Of a stretch of 64,000 nt of DNA, positions 8,610-16,552 are shown in pieces (position 1 is the first letter of the stretch; each line of letters opens with the position of its first letter). Below the pieces are notes generated by a model. That model was not told the origin of the DNA. It saw nothing but the letters and a program-made list of their open reading frames with translations, and did not search any database. Made by a program: the position numbers and the translations under genes. Origin of the DNA: Fulvivirga ulvae (GTDB taxonomy: Bacteria; Bacteroidota; Bacteroidia; Cytophagales; Cyclobacteriaceae); contig NZ_CP089981.1 in NCBI RefSeq assembly GCF_021389975.1, positions 2,815,501 to 2,879,500 on the forward strand, written 5' to 3'.

Positions 8610-9287
8610 TCATTTTTTTTTCTTTTTTTGATCTTTCTTGTGCTTCAATACCTTAGCCTCTATATGGAAAATCAACTCTTCTCCTACATTTTTTGTCAAA
8701 TCCCCGACTCGTTCAAGTTTTCTGACAATAGAGAATAACTTAAGGATAAGTTTTATCTTATTAGGGTATTTCTGTATCAGGTCAGCAGCGATCTTTGATG
8801 CATTCTTATTGTTTTCGTTTAGCTGATCATCTTTTTTAAATATTTTTCTGGCCAGTTTGGTGTCTTCATTTTCCATGGCCTCCTCCATGTCGTGTAGCAT
8901 GGAAATAGCCACATCATACATCATGTTGAGTTTAAACTTCTCAATCATGTCATCTTCGGCTTTTTCCATTACATCAAACAGGAAATTAGCTATGCCTTCC
9001 GCATTATCGCCTATACGTTCAAGATCATTGCTGATTTTAAAGGCGGCCAGCACAAAGCGAAGATCAGTTGCCACAGGGTTATAGAGGGCCAAAATATTCT
9101 CACACCGTTTATCTATAGCCAGTTCAAGTGAGTTTACTCTTTTTTCCATAGAGATAACCTCTTTGGCCAAATCAGCGTCAGCATTGAAAGTGGCTTCCTT
9201 GCATTTAACCAATTGTGATGTTACAAGCTCCAGCATTTCCAGGAGCGTATTTTTTAATGAGTCTATTTCCGGATCTAAGTGTGACAT
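8610..9287 (-). CDS. phoU: Phosphate signalling complex protein PhoU
   Basis: 225 residues, all-helical, made of two PhoU repeats. Each carries a metal-binding E/D-x-x-x-D-like signature: NDLERIGDNAEGIA near residue 88 and RKLERVGDLTKNVGEEL near 190. PhoU links the Pst transporter to the sensor kinase and represses the Pho response when phosphate is plentiful. The tail is lysine-rich. It lies 57 bases after pstB and closes the operon. No phoR/phoB pair is in the window, so its kinase partner must be elsewhere. Confidence 0.93.
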   Translation of the reverse strand: MSHLDPEIDSLKNTLLEMLELVTSQLVKCKEATFNADADLAKEVISMEKRVNSLELAIDKRCENILALYNPVATDLRFVLAAFKISNDLERIGDNAEGIANFLFDVMEKAEDDMIEKFKLNMMYDVAISMLHDMEEAMENEDTKLARKIFKKDDQLNENNKNASKIAADLIQKYPNKIKLILKLFSIVRKLERVGDLTKNVGEELIFHIEAKVLKHKKDQKKKKK

Positions 9288-9344
9288 ATATCTGTAGCGT
9301 ATAGGTTGTTGTTGAGTCTATGAGTTTAATTGAAATAATTCTTA

Positions 9345-10097
9345 TTACCCAAATCTTCCTGTAATATAATTTTCCGTTCTCTCGTGCTTAGGATTTGTAA
9401 ATAACTCTTTTGTTTTATCGTATTCGATCAGATCTCCCATGTAAAAGAAAGCTGTTTTATCACTAACCCTGGCTGCCTGCTGCATGTTATGAGTTACAAT
9501 AACTATTGTATAGTTCTCTTTTAGTTCTGCGATTAGATCTTCGATCTTAGCTGTTGAAATAGGATCCAGTGCAGAGGCAGGTTCGTCCATAAGAAGTGTA
9601 GATGGTTCTACTGCCAAAGCTCTCGCAATGCATACCCGCTGTTGCTGGCCACCGGATAAAGAAAGGGCTGACTTGTGCAGAGAATCTTTTACTTCATTCC
9701 AAAGTGCGGCCTGCTTAAGTGATTTTTCAACAGCTTCTTCCAATATATCTTTATTTTTAATGCCTTGTATTTTTAGTCCATAAGCTACATTTTCAAAGAT
9801 AGTTTTTGGGAATGGATTGGGCTTTTGAAATACCATGCCCACTTTTTGCCTTAGTTCCTCTACTCTGACTTTTTTGTCATATATATCTTTACCTTCGATA
9901 AAAATATCGCCTTCTTTTCGGAAACTTTCGATATAATCATTCATGCGGTTAAGACACCGGAGGAAGGTAGACTTTCCACAACCGGAAGGGCCAATGAAAG
10001 CTGTGACGGTATTTGCTTTCATGGTTAATGAAATATCTTTCAACACATGGTTCTCTCCATAGTATGCGTTGACATTATTTGCTTCAATGTGTTTCAT
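9345..10097 (-). CDS. pstB: Phosphate ABC transporter ATP-binding protein PstB
   Basis: 250 residues. Walker A GPSGCGKST (about 36-44), Q-loop in GMVFQKPNPFP, signature LSGGQQQR (about 147-154), Walker B STLLMDEPASALD, and the H-loop in IVIVTHNMQQA. QKPNPFPKTIFENVAYGL is specific to PstB. It powers PstCA for high-affinity phosphate import from the periplasm. It follows pstA by 15 bases. Confidence 0.96.
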   Translation of the reverse strand: MKHIEANNVNAYYGENHVLKDISLTMKANTVTAFIGPSGCGKSTFLRCLNRMNDYIESFRKEGDIFIEGKDIYDKKVRVEELRQKVGMVFQKPNPFPKTIFENVAYGLKIQGIKNKDILEEAVEKSLKQAALWNEVKDSLHKSALSLSGGQQQRVCIARALAVEPSTLLMDEPASALDPISTAKIEDLIAELKENYTIVIVTHNMQQAARVSDKTAFFYMGDLIEYDKTKELFTNPKHERTENYITGRFG

Positions 10098-10112
10098 TCT
10101 TATAGTATAAAC

Positions 10113-10970
10113 TTACCAGTTTACTTTTTTCTGCCATTTATTTCGCAAATAGATGGCTATTCCATTCATAATAAAGGTAATAAGTAACAATATGATTATT
10201 GCAGCTGCTGCATTAATAACGAATCCATGCTGCGGTCTTGATACCCAGTTAAATATCTGCATTGGCAGCACGGTAAATTCATCCATTGGATTAGTAGCTA
10301 CAAACGGAACATACGCCAATGCACCAATAACGATCAGAGGTGCTGTTTCTCCTACTGCACGAGATAGAGCAAGTATGATACCCGTTAAAATGCCCCCTGA
10401 GGCTGCAGGAAGTGTTTGATACCAGATGGTTTGCCATTTCGTGGCGCCCATTCCAAAAGAAGCTTCCCTCAACGATTTAGGGACAGCTTTAAGCGCTTCT
10501 CTGGTGGCTACTATTATAATCGGCAATATGAGCAGCGCGAGAGTAAAAGCACCTGCTAGCAGACTGCCTCCAAAATTCAAGGTTCTGACAAATATCTCCA
10601 GTCCCAGCAGTCCATAAATAATGGAAGGAACACCTGCCAGGTTGGCAATGTTGATCTCAATGATGGAGGCCAGTCTGTTCTTTTTGCCATACTCTTCCAG
10701 ATATACACCAGCAGCTACTCCCAGCGGGATGGAAATAATTGCTGTTAAACCCAATATCCACGCCGTACCGGTCCATGCAGTCAATATACCTGCTTTGGCA
10801 GGCCTTCTTGATGGCAGGTTTGTTAGGAAATCCCAGTCTATGCGCTGAAGGCCTTCTGCCAGAATATTAAAAATAAATATGGCCAGAACTATCAACCCAA
10901 AGAAAGTGCAGAAAATACCGAAGTATTTAAAAGCAGAGTCTATGATTCTGTTTTGATTAAGCTTAGTCAT
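10113..10970 (-). CDS. pstA: Phosphate ABC transporter permease PstA
   Basis: 285 residues with six hydrophobic segments. The EAA loop reads ALKAVPKSLREASFGMGATKWQTIWYQTLPAA (parts around residues 160-190), typical for Pst permeases. It forms the channel with PstC. The first codons overlap the end of pstC by 8 bases, so the two subunits are translationally coupled in equal amounts. Confidence 0.95.
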   Translation of the reverse strand: MTKLNQNRIIDSAFKYFGIFCTFFGLIVLAIFIFNILAEGLQRIDWDFLTNLPSRRPAKAGILTAWTGTAWILGLTAIISIPLGVAAGVYLEEYGKKNRLASIIEINIANLAGVPSIIYGLLGLEIFVRTLNFGGSLLAGAFTLALLILPIIIVATREALKAVPKSLREASFGMGATKWQTIWYQTLPAASGGILTGIILALSRAVGETAPLIVIGALAYVPFVATNPMDEFTVLPMQIFNWVSRPQHGFVINAAAAIIILLLITFIMNGIAIYLRNKWQKKVNW

Positions 10971-11841
10971 ACTTTTCCTGGTATTTTTTCTTTATCCAAA
11001 AACTGATGTTGTTGAGGACAAACGTGAAAATAAACAATGTAATACCTGCGGCAAATATTGTTTTGTAAGCCAGTGATCCGTGCGGTACATCTCCAAGGCT
11101 TACCTGAACAATATAGGCGGTAATGGTCTCAACAGCATCCCTGGGGTCTAGTGTCAGTATAGGCTGCTGACCTGCAGCAATGGCTACGATCATAGTTTCA
11201 CCAATAGCTCTTGCTATTGCAAGTATAATTGATACAATGATGCCCGATGAAGCAGCAGGTACCGCAACTTTAAAAGCTGTCTGGAAACGTGTGGCTCCCA
11301 TTCCATATGAGGCTTCACGTAACGATTTAGGCAATGCGTGCAGAGCATCTTCACTTAAAGATGAGATCATTGGTATTATCATAATGCCCATCACAAGTCC
11401 GGCTGACAATGCATTGAAACTGCCCAGATCAGGGACAATATTCTGCAAAAATGGAGTTACCACGGTTAAAGCGAAAAAGCCGTATACAACGGTAGGCACT
11501 GCTGCCAACACCTCAAGGGCAGGTTTAATGCTTTTTCGAAAATTTTTAGGTGCATACTCACTCAAATACACGGCTATGGCAATCCCTATGGGCATGGCCG
11601 TCAGTATAGCGATAGCTGTAGTGAGGAATGTTCCGGTAAGCAAAGGCAATATTCCGTAATGCTTTTGGGTAAACAGGGGAGTCCATTCCGTATCAGTGAG
11701 AAAGTCGGTAACCGACACCACCTGGAAAAAGCTGAACGACTCTGATACCAATACCCAGATTATTCCTAAGGTGGTGAGAATTGTAATGAGACCACTAAAT
11801 GCCAAAGCGCCCTCAATAATTTTTTCTCCGGTATTTTTCAA
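10963..11841 (-). CDS. pstC: Phosphate ABC transporter permease PstC
   Basis: 292 residues, six membrane segments. N-terminal part carries FFQVVSVTDFLTDTEWTPLF, a region PstC proteins share just before TM2, and the EAA loop reads ALPKSLREASYGMGATRFQT around residue 170. Partner of PstA in the phosphate channel. It is separated from pstS by a strong hairpin, so its expression level may be lower than that of the binding protein. Confidence 0.95.
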   Translation of the reverse strand: MKNTGEKIIEGALAFSGLITILTTLGIIWVLVSESFSFFQVVSVTDFLTDTEWTPLFTQKHYGILPLLTGTFLTTAIAILTAMPIGIAIAVYLSEYAPKNFRKSIKPALEVLAAVPTVVYGFFALTVVTPFLQNIVPDLGSFNALSAGLVMGIMIIPMISSLSEDALHALPKSLREASYGMGATRFQTAFKVAVPAASSGIIVSIILAIARAIGETMIVAIAAGQQPILTLDPRDAVETITAYIVQVSLGDVPHGSLAYKTIFAAGITLFIFTFVLNNISFWIKKKYQEKYD

Positions 11842-11856
11842 AATAGTTTAAAGTAA

Positions 11857-11882
11857 TGTGCCAGGCCTGTAAGCCTGGCACA
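11857..11882 (-). promoter_or_regulatory. Perfect hairpin between pstS and pstC
   Basis: TGTGCCAGGC and GCCTGGCACA form a perfect 10-bp stem with a 6-base loop. No good T run follows on the coding strand, so partial termination or protection of the pstS message against 3' decay is more likely than full termination. Confidence 0.55.
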
Positions 11883-11893
11883 ATTTCAATTAT

Positions 11894-12853
11894 TTATTGC
11901 TTTGCTGTCTGAACGAAGTTTTCAAACTCAGATTTTTCTTTTTTATACTCATCAGCTGGAAGAGGAATATATCCTACATCCTGAACAAGCTCCGGGGCAG
12001 ACTCAAGGTAAAAGTCAACAAAAGCCTTTACTGCAGGCCTGTTGGCTGCCCCCTTGTTTACATAAATAAAGATAGGTCTGGAAAGTGGTGAATATTCTCC
12101 GCTTTTTACAGTTTCCAAAGACGGTAAAACAGGTTCACTTCCATCTTTCACAGGTACAAGCTTCAGTTTATCCCGGTTTTCTTCAAAATACGCAAGTCCA
12201 AAGAACCCAATGGCATTTTTATCTCCTGAAATTCCCTGAACCAGCACGTTGTCATCTTCACTGGCTGTATAGTCGCCACGACTTGAACCACTTTCCCCCA
12301 CGATAGCTTCAGTAAAATAGTCATAAGTTCCTGAAGCAACCCCGGGACCATAAAGGCTAAATTCTTCATCAGGCCACTCGGCTCGGATTTGGCTCCATTT
12401 TGTTACTTCGCCCTGGGCAGAAGGCTCCCATATTTTTTTAAGCTCTTCAACAGTGAAATGGTCAACCCAATCATTTTCGGGATTAAGAACCACTGCCAAT
12501 CCATCATAAGCCACGGTTAATTCTACAAAATCTATATTTTCACCGGTACAAGCATCCTTTTCTTTATCCTTTATTGGCCTTGAAGCATCATTAATGTCAA
12601 TTTCTCCACGGCAAAACTTTTTAAAGCCCCCTCCGGTTCCTGAAACCCCAACAGTTACCTGCACATTGGGTTGCTCGGCCCTGAATTCTTCTGCAATAGC
12701 TTCAGTGATAGGGTAAACAGTACTTGAACCATCAATTTTTACTTCTCCGTCGATTTGATTTTCAGATTCTGAATTGGATTGTTTTTGACCACAAGAAGAA
12801 AATAAGAAGCTTCCTGCAAATAGAATAAGGATTAAATTTGCCTTGAATTTCAT
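11894..12853 (-). CDS. pstS: Phosphate-binding lipoprotein PstS
   Basis: About 319 residues from the chosen start. The N-terminus is a lipoprotein signal with lipobox FSSC, followed by an acidic linker and VKIDGSSTVYPITEAI, GVSGTGGGFKKFCRGEIDI and SGTYDYF, which build the phosphate pocket (serines, threonine and aspartate of the PstS fold). It captures phosphate in the periplasm and hands it to PstCA. A longer open frame begins 63 bases upstream, but the ATG here gives a proper signal peptide and lies 24 bases after a perfect -7 element; a start further up would fall in the promoter. Confidence 0.95.
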   Translation of the reverse strand: MKFKANLILILFAGSFLFSSCGQKQSNSESENQIDGEVKIDGSSTVYPITEAIAEEFRAEQPNVQVTVGVSGTGGGFKKFCRGEIDINDASRPIKDKEKDACTGENIDFVELTVAYDGLAVVLNPENDWVDHFTVEELKKIWEPSAQGEVTKWSQIRAEWPDEEFSLYGPGVASGTYDYFTEAIVGESGSSRGDYTASEDDNVLVQGISGDKNAIGFFGLAYFEENRDKLKLVPVKDGSEPVLPSLETVKSGEYSPLSRPIFIYVNKGAANRPAVKAFVDFYLESAPELVQDVGYIPLPADEYKKEKSEFENFVQTAKQ

Positions 12854-12876
12854 GCTTTTTTTGTTTAAAATTTTCG

Positions 12877-12884
12877 CAAAATTA
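12877..12884 (-). promoter_or_regulatory. -7 promoter element of pstS
   Basis: Minus-strand TAATTTTG, a perfect TAnnTTTG, 23 bases ahead of the ATG and 31 bases downstream of the TTAATA hexamer of the candidate Pho box. Confidence 0.5.
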
Positions 12885-12915
12885 CCTTTAAGCCTATTGA
12901 GCCAAGGATATTTCA

Positions 12916-12943
12916 TATTAAGTTAATGTTAAGTTTATGTTAA
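12916..12943 (-). promoter_or_regulatory. Candidate Pho box of pstS (three hexamers, 11-bp period)
   Basis: On the minus strand TTAACA-N5-TTAACA-N5-TTAATA, each start 11 bases from the next, so all on one face of the helix. Position upstream of the promoter suits an activator of the PhoB/PhoP type. Confidence 0.6.
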
Positions 12944-13069
12944 CTAAAAGAAACATAAAACTTCTATTCTCTCAATAATTTCTATTAATTTGCCCCTTCA
13001 AAATTTATAACATTTGATCAGTGGTTTAGTTTTAAATCGCTCAGGTTTTGAACTTTATCAATTTGCACT

Positions 13070-14785
13070 ATGAAATTTGACTTCTTCGATGTTCTCACGC
13101 TCGTAGGATCGTTGGGATTTTTCATTTATGGTATGAAGGTAATGAGTGAGGGCATCCAAAAAGTGGCTGGCGGGAAAATGCGGCAGATACTTAAGGCTAT
13201 GACCTCAAATCGCTTCATGGGTGTGTTGACAGGCTTCCTGCTAACCTCTCTGGTCCAATCTTCTTCCGCTACAACTGTGATGGTAGTAAGTTTTGTAAAT
13301 GCCGGACTACTTTCACTGGTAGAGTCTATAGGTGTAATCATGGGGGCTAATATTGGTACTACTATCACTGCCTGGATTATTTCAATTGTTGGTTTCAAGG
13401 TAAAAATTGCTGCAGTAGCTTTACCTATTATAGCTTTTGGTTTCCCTCTATTGTTTTCTTCCAAAAACAGATGGAAGTCTTGGGGCGAGGTTATTATAGG
13501 CTTTGCTCTGCTGTTTATGGGACTAGAGGCATTGAAGGGGGCTGTTCCGGATTTAAAGTCCAACCCACAAGTGCTTGAGTTTTTAAGTCGTTATACTGAT
13601 GCTGGTATTTTATCTACATTATTGTTTATTGCTATTGGAACAGTATTAACCGTGGTGGTACAGTCCTCAAGTGCGAGCATGGCATTGACACTGGTGATGG
13701 CCAATCAGGGATGGATATCTTTTGATCTCGCAGCTGCTATGGTTTTGGGTGAGAATATTGGTACGACTATTACCGCTAATATAGCTGCGCTTGTAGGTAA
13801 TATTCATGCTAAAAGAGCGGCACGAGCGCATTTCATATTTAATATATTCGGTGTAGTGTGGATGCTCCTTGCTTTTCCGTTATTTCTTAATGGTATCGAT
13901 GCTTACATGACAAAATATCATAATGTATCTCCTTTTGATACCCCGGAGGCTGTTCCTGTTTCTTTGTCGATTTTTCATACTACATTTAACATTATTAATG
14001 TCCTGCTTTTGATCTGGTTTGTTAAGCATATCTCAAATTTTGTTGTGAAGTTTGTTACATCAAGAGGTGAAGATGAAGAGTTTAGACTGGAGTACATTAG
14101 CACTCCTATTATGTCCACTCCTGAAATATCTCTGGAAGAGGCGGGAAAGGAGATTGCAAAATTTGCCGAGCTCACATCAAGGATGTCGGGGTTTGTACAG
14201 GCGTTGATTGTGAAGAAGAAGGTAAAAGCCCGGGTTAAATTGATGAAACGTATTAAAAAGTATGAAGAAATTACTGATAGAGTAGAGTTGGAGATAGCTG
14301 ACTATTTGTCCAAAGTATCGACCTCAAACTTAAGTAGTGAATCTTCGTTGAGGTTACGAGGGATGCTATCTATCATCAATGATCTGGAAAGGATTGGGGA
14401 TTTGTTCTTCCAGATGTCGTTGGCCATTGAAAGAAAAAATGAAAGTGATGCTTGGTTCTCTGACCGCCAGGTGAAGAACCTACAAGAGATGTTTGAGCTT
14501 ATCGATGAAGCTTTCACGGTGATGATGGATAATTTAAACATGGATTATGATCAAGTGAGTTTAAATGAGGCCGTTGAGCAAGAAGCTGCTATTAATAAAA
14601 AACGGGACAGACTCAGAAAGAAACATCTCAAAAACATTGAAAAGGGTGATTATGACATTATGAGTGGTATTGTATACTCCGACCTCTATAACCTTTTAGA
14701 GCGTGTTGGAGATCATATTATTAATGTGTCTGAGGCTGTTACGGGTGAGCTGGCTAAGGATGAAGAGGATATGGTGAACGCTTAA
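13070..14785 (+). CDS. Na+/phosphate cotransporter with C-terminal PhoU-like domain
   Basis: 571 residues. The first 330 form the PNaS transporter core with two QSSS repeats (SLVQSSSATTVMV near 64; VVQSSSASMAL near 203) and GANIGTTITA / GENIGTTITA. Residues about 350-560 are helical and contain two PhoU-type motifs, NDLERIGDLFFQM and NLLERVGDHIINV. This is the YjbB/NptA arrangement, in which the PhoU part may gate or sense transport. It is transcribed divergently from pstS; no obvious copy of the hexamer box faces it. A second Na/Pi gene without the PhoU part is in the same window. Confidence 0.92.
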   Translation: MKFDFFDVLTLVGSLGFFIYGMKVMSEGIQKVAGGKMRQILKAMTSNRFMGVLTGFLLTSLVQSSSATTVMVVSFVNAGLLSLVESIGVIMGANIGTTITAWIISIVGFKVKIAAVALPIIAFGFPLLFSSKNRWKSWGEVIIGFALLFMGLEALKGAVPDLKSNPQVLEFLSRYTDAGILSTLLFIAIGTVLTVVVQSSSASMALTLVMANQGWISFDLAAAMVLGENIGTTITANIAALVGNIHAKRAARAHFIFNIFGVVWMLLAFPLFLNGIDAYMTKYHNVSPFDTPEAVPVSLSIFHTTFNIINVLLLIWFVKHISNFVVKFVTSRGEDEEFRLEYISTPIMSTPEISLEEAGKEIAKFAELTSRMSGFVQALIVKKKVKARVKLMKRIKKYEEITDRVELEIADYLSKVSTSNLSSESSLRLRGMLSIINDLERIGDLFFQMSLAIERKNESDAWFSDRQVKNLQEMFELIDEAFTVMMDNLNMDYDQVSLNEAVEQEAAINKKRDRLRKKHLKNIEKGDYDIMSGIVYSDLYNLLERVGDHIINVSEAVTGELAKDEEDMVNA

Positions 14786-14844
14786 ATAGAGAGCCTGTAG
14801 CTGTGTCAGGCCCTCCTATAATTGAAAAAAGCACAATATTTATT

Positions 14845-16038
14845 TTACATATTATGTAGCTTGCTCAAGGCAATCCATGCCATCATGCCTGCCCCAATTT
14901 CCAAAGCATCTTCATCGATATCAAAAGTAGGAGTGTGGACATATGAGGTAATGCCTCTGGCCTCATTTCTGGTTCCCAGCCTGTAAAAACATGCAGGCAC
15001 CTCATGTGTATAATAAGCAAAGTCTTCAGCTCCCATCCAAAGTTCAAGGTCAACAACGTTTTCTTTTCCGAGAAATTCTTCTGCAGAAGCTCGTGCCTGC
15101 CTGGTAACTTCCGGATTGTTAACCAGGAAGGGATAGCCTTTTGATATCTCAACATAACAACTACCTCCCATGGCCGTTGCAATGTTTTCAGCCATAGTGG
15201 TGATCTTCTTATGAGCATCAGCCCGCCATTCTTCATCCATAGCTCTGAAGGTACCTGCGATATTTACCTCATCGGGAATAATGTTTGTCGCTCCGTTGGC
15301 GATTACTTTTCCGAATGACAGCACAGTAGGTGTTTTGGGACTTGCATTCCTGCTTATGATCTGCTGAAGCGCAACTATAATATGAGAGGCAATAAGTACA
15401 GGATCAACAGTCAATTCAGGAACAGCACCATGTCCTCCTTTACCCTTTACGGTCAGGTAGATCTCATCGCAGCTTGCCATATACATGCCTTCGCGAAAGC
15501 CTACCTTTCCAACAGGGATCAGTGGCATTACATGCTGGCCAAAAATACAACCCGGTGCAGGATCTTTCAGTGCTCCGTCTTTAATCATCAAAGAAGCACC
15601 TCCCGGGTTTTTTTCTTCACCAGGTTGGAAAATAAGCTTTACGGAACCTTCAAACTGATCTTTGAGTTCATGGAGTATTTTTGCTGATCCAAGTAATGAA
15701 GATGTGTGAGCATCATGCCCACAGGCATGCATTACACCTTCATTTTTCGATTTGTACTCTACATTGTTAGCCTCCAGTATAGGCAGAGCATCCATGTCAG
15801 CTCTGAGCGCCAGTACTTTTGATTCGGGGTTTCGACCTTCAATAACAGCGGTAAGGCCTGTTTCAGCAACGCCTTCCCTGGGCGTAATACCTATGGCTTT
15901 TAACTGTTCCGCCACATATTTAGCTGTATTGTATTCCTGATAAGATAGTTCAGGATTGGCATGGATGTGACGCCTGATATTAACAATCTCACCGGCATTA
16001 CGGGCTGCCAGCTCTTTTATTTGTTGTTTTAGTGACAT
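14845..16038 (-). CDS. M20 family amidohydrolase (N-acyl-L-amino acid / hippurate hydrolase type)
   Basis: 397 residues. Metal-binding and catalytic motifs in order: ALRADMDALPI (about 75-85), HACGHDAHTS (about 107-116), QPGEEKNPGG (about 141-150), and a late WMGAEDFAYY with the aspartate-histidine region near the C-terminus. The dimerisation domain contains GKGGHGAVPE. It removes acyl groups from amino acids or similar amides in the cytoplasm; the true substrate is not readable. It is followed with 0-1 base spacing relative to the SPOR-like lipoprotein and lies downstream of secA. Confidence 0.9.
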   Translation of the reverse strand: MSLKQQIKELAARNAGEIVNIRRHIHANPELSYQEYNTAKYVAEQLKAIGITPREGVAETGLTAVIEGRNPESKVLALRADMDALPILEANNVEYKSKNEGVMHACGHDAHTSSLLGSAKILHELKDQFEGSVKLIFQPGEEKNPGGASLMIKDGALKDPAPGCIFGQHVMPLIPVGKVGFREGMYMASCDEIYLTVKGKGGHGAVPELTVDPVLIASHIIVALQQIISRNASPKTPTVLSFGKVIANGATNIIPDEVNIAGTFRAMDEEWRADAHKKITTMAENIATAMGGSCYVEISKGYPFLVNNPEVTRQARASAEEFLGKENVVDLELWMGAEDFAYYTHEVPACFYRLGTRNEARGITSYVHTPTFDIDEDALEIGAGMMAWIALSKLHNM

Positions 16039-16548
16039 TTAGTGAAGATAGATTCTTTCAGGGATAATAATAGCACCGGGAAATTTTTTCTTCAATTGTG
16101 CGTAAGGTTTTCTGGCCTCAATTCTTGAATAGTACTTCCCTACTTTCACTTTGAAATTCGGTTCATCAAATTTCAATTCCGGATTGGATTCGGGGAGTAT
16201 AGAGTACACCTTCCCCCTTGAAAGACGCGCCTCCTCGCTGTTGGTACCCGAGTAAACCTGAATGGTAAAACCATCGATATACCTGACATCTTTCCTAAGT
16301 ACGTCAATACTGTCCAGCACGGCATTCAATTTAGCTGTTACATCGTGCGAAGGAGTGACATCGCTATAATCCGTGACCATTTCTGTAGAAGCGGAATCAA
16401 TATTTATTTCCGGCTTTTCATATTTCGGGCGTAGCTGCGACAGGTCTTCTTTATACTTTTCAGTATCGGCAGAAGTCGTAACCGAGCTTGTTTTACACCC
16501 AAACACTACTATTGTGACAACTAGACAGTATGCTAATGGTTTGATCAT
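16039..16548 (-). CDS. Lipoprotein with SPOR-like domain
   Basis: About 169 residues. Signal peptide with lipobox VFGC, a low-complexity linker, and a C-terminal stretch GFTIQVYSGTNSEEA ... FKVKVGKYYSRIEARKPYAQLKKKF that follows the beta-alpha-beta SPOR pattern, which binds denuded glycan strands of peptidoglycan. A TTG 15 bases upstream would extend the protein and overlap secA by 11 bases; the ATG used here gives a normal lipoprotein signal and leaves a 4-base gap to secA. Likely envelope or division related. Confidence 0.7.
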   Translation of the reverse strand: MIKPLAYCLVVTIVVFGCKTSSVTTSADTEKYKEDLSQLRPKYEKPEINIDSASTEMVTDYSDVTPSHDVTAKLNAVLDSIDVLRKDVRYIDGFTIQVYSGTNSEEARLSRGKVYSILPESNPELKFDEPNFKVKVGKYYSRIEARKPYAQLKKKFPGAIIIPERIYLH

Positions 16549-16552
16549 AAAA

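Noticed and set aside
11180..11659. 159-codon plus-strand frame opposite pstC
   Set aside because: Antisense shadow of a well-recognised gene; no start signal or family match.
12854..12916. Upstream extension of pstS (21 extra residues)
   Set aside because: It would start ahead of the -7 element and bury the lipoprotein signal peptide.
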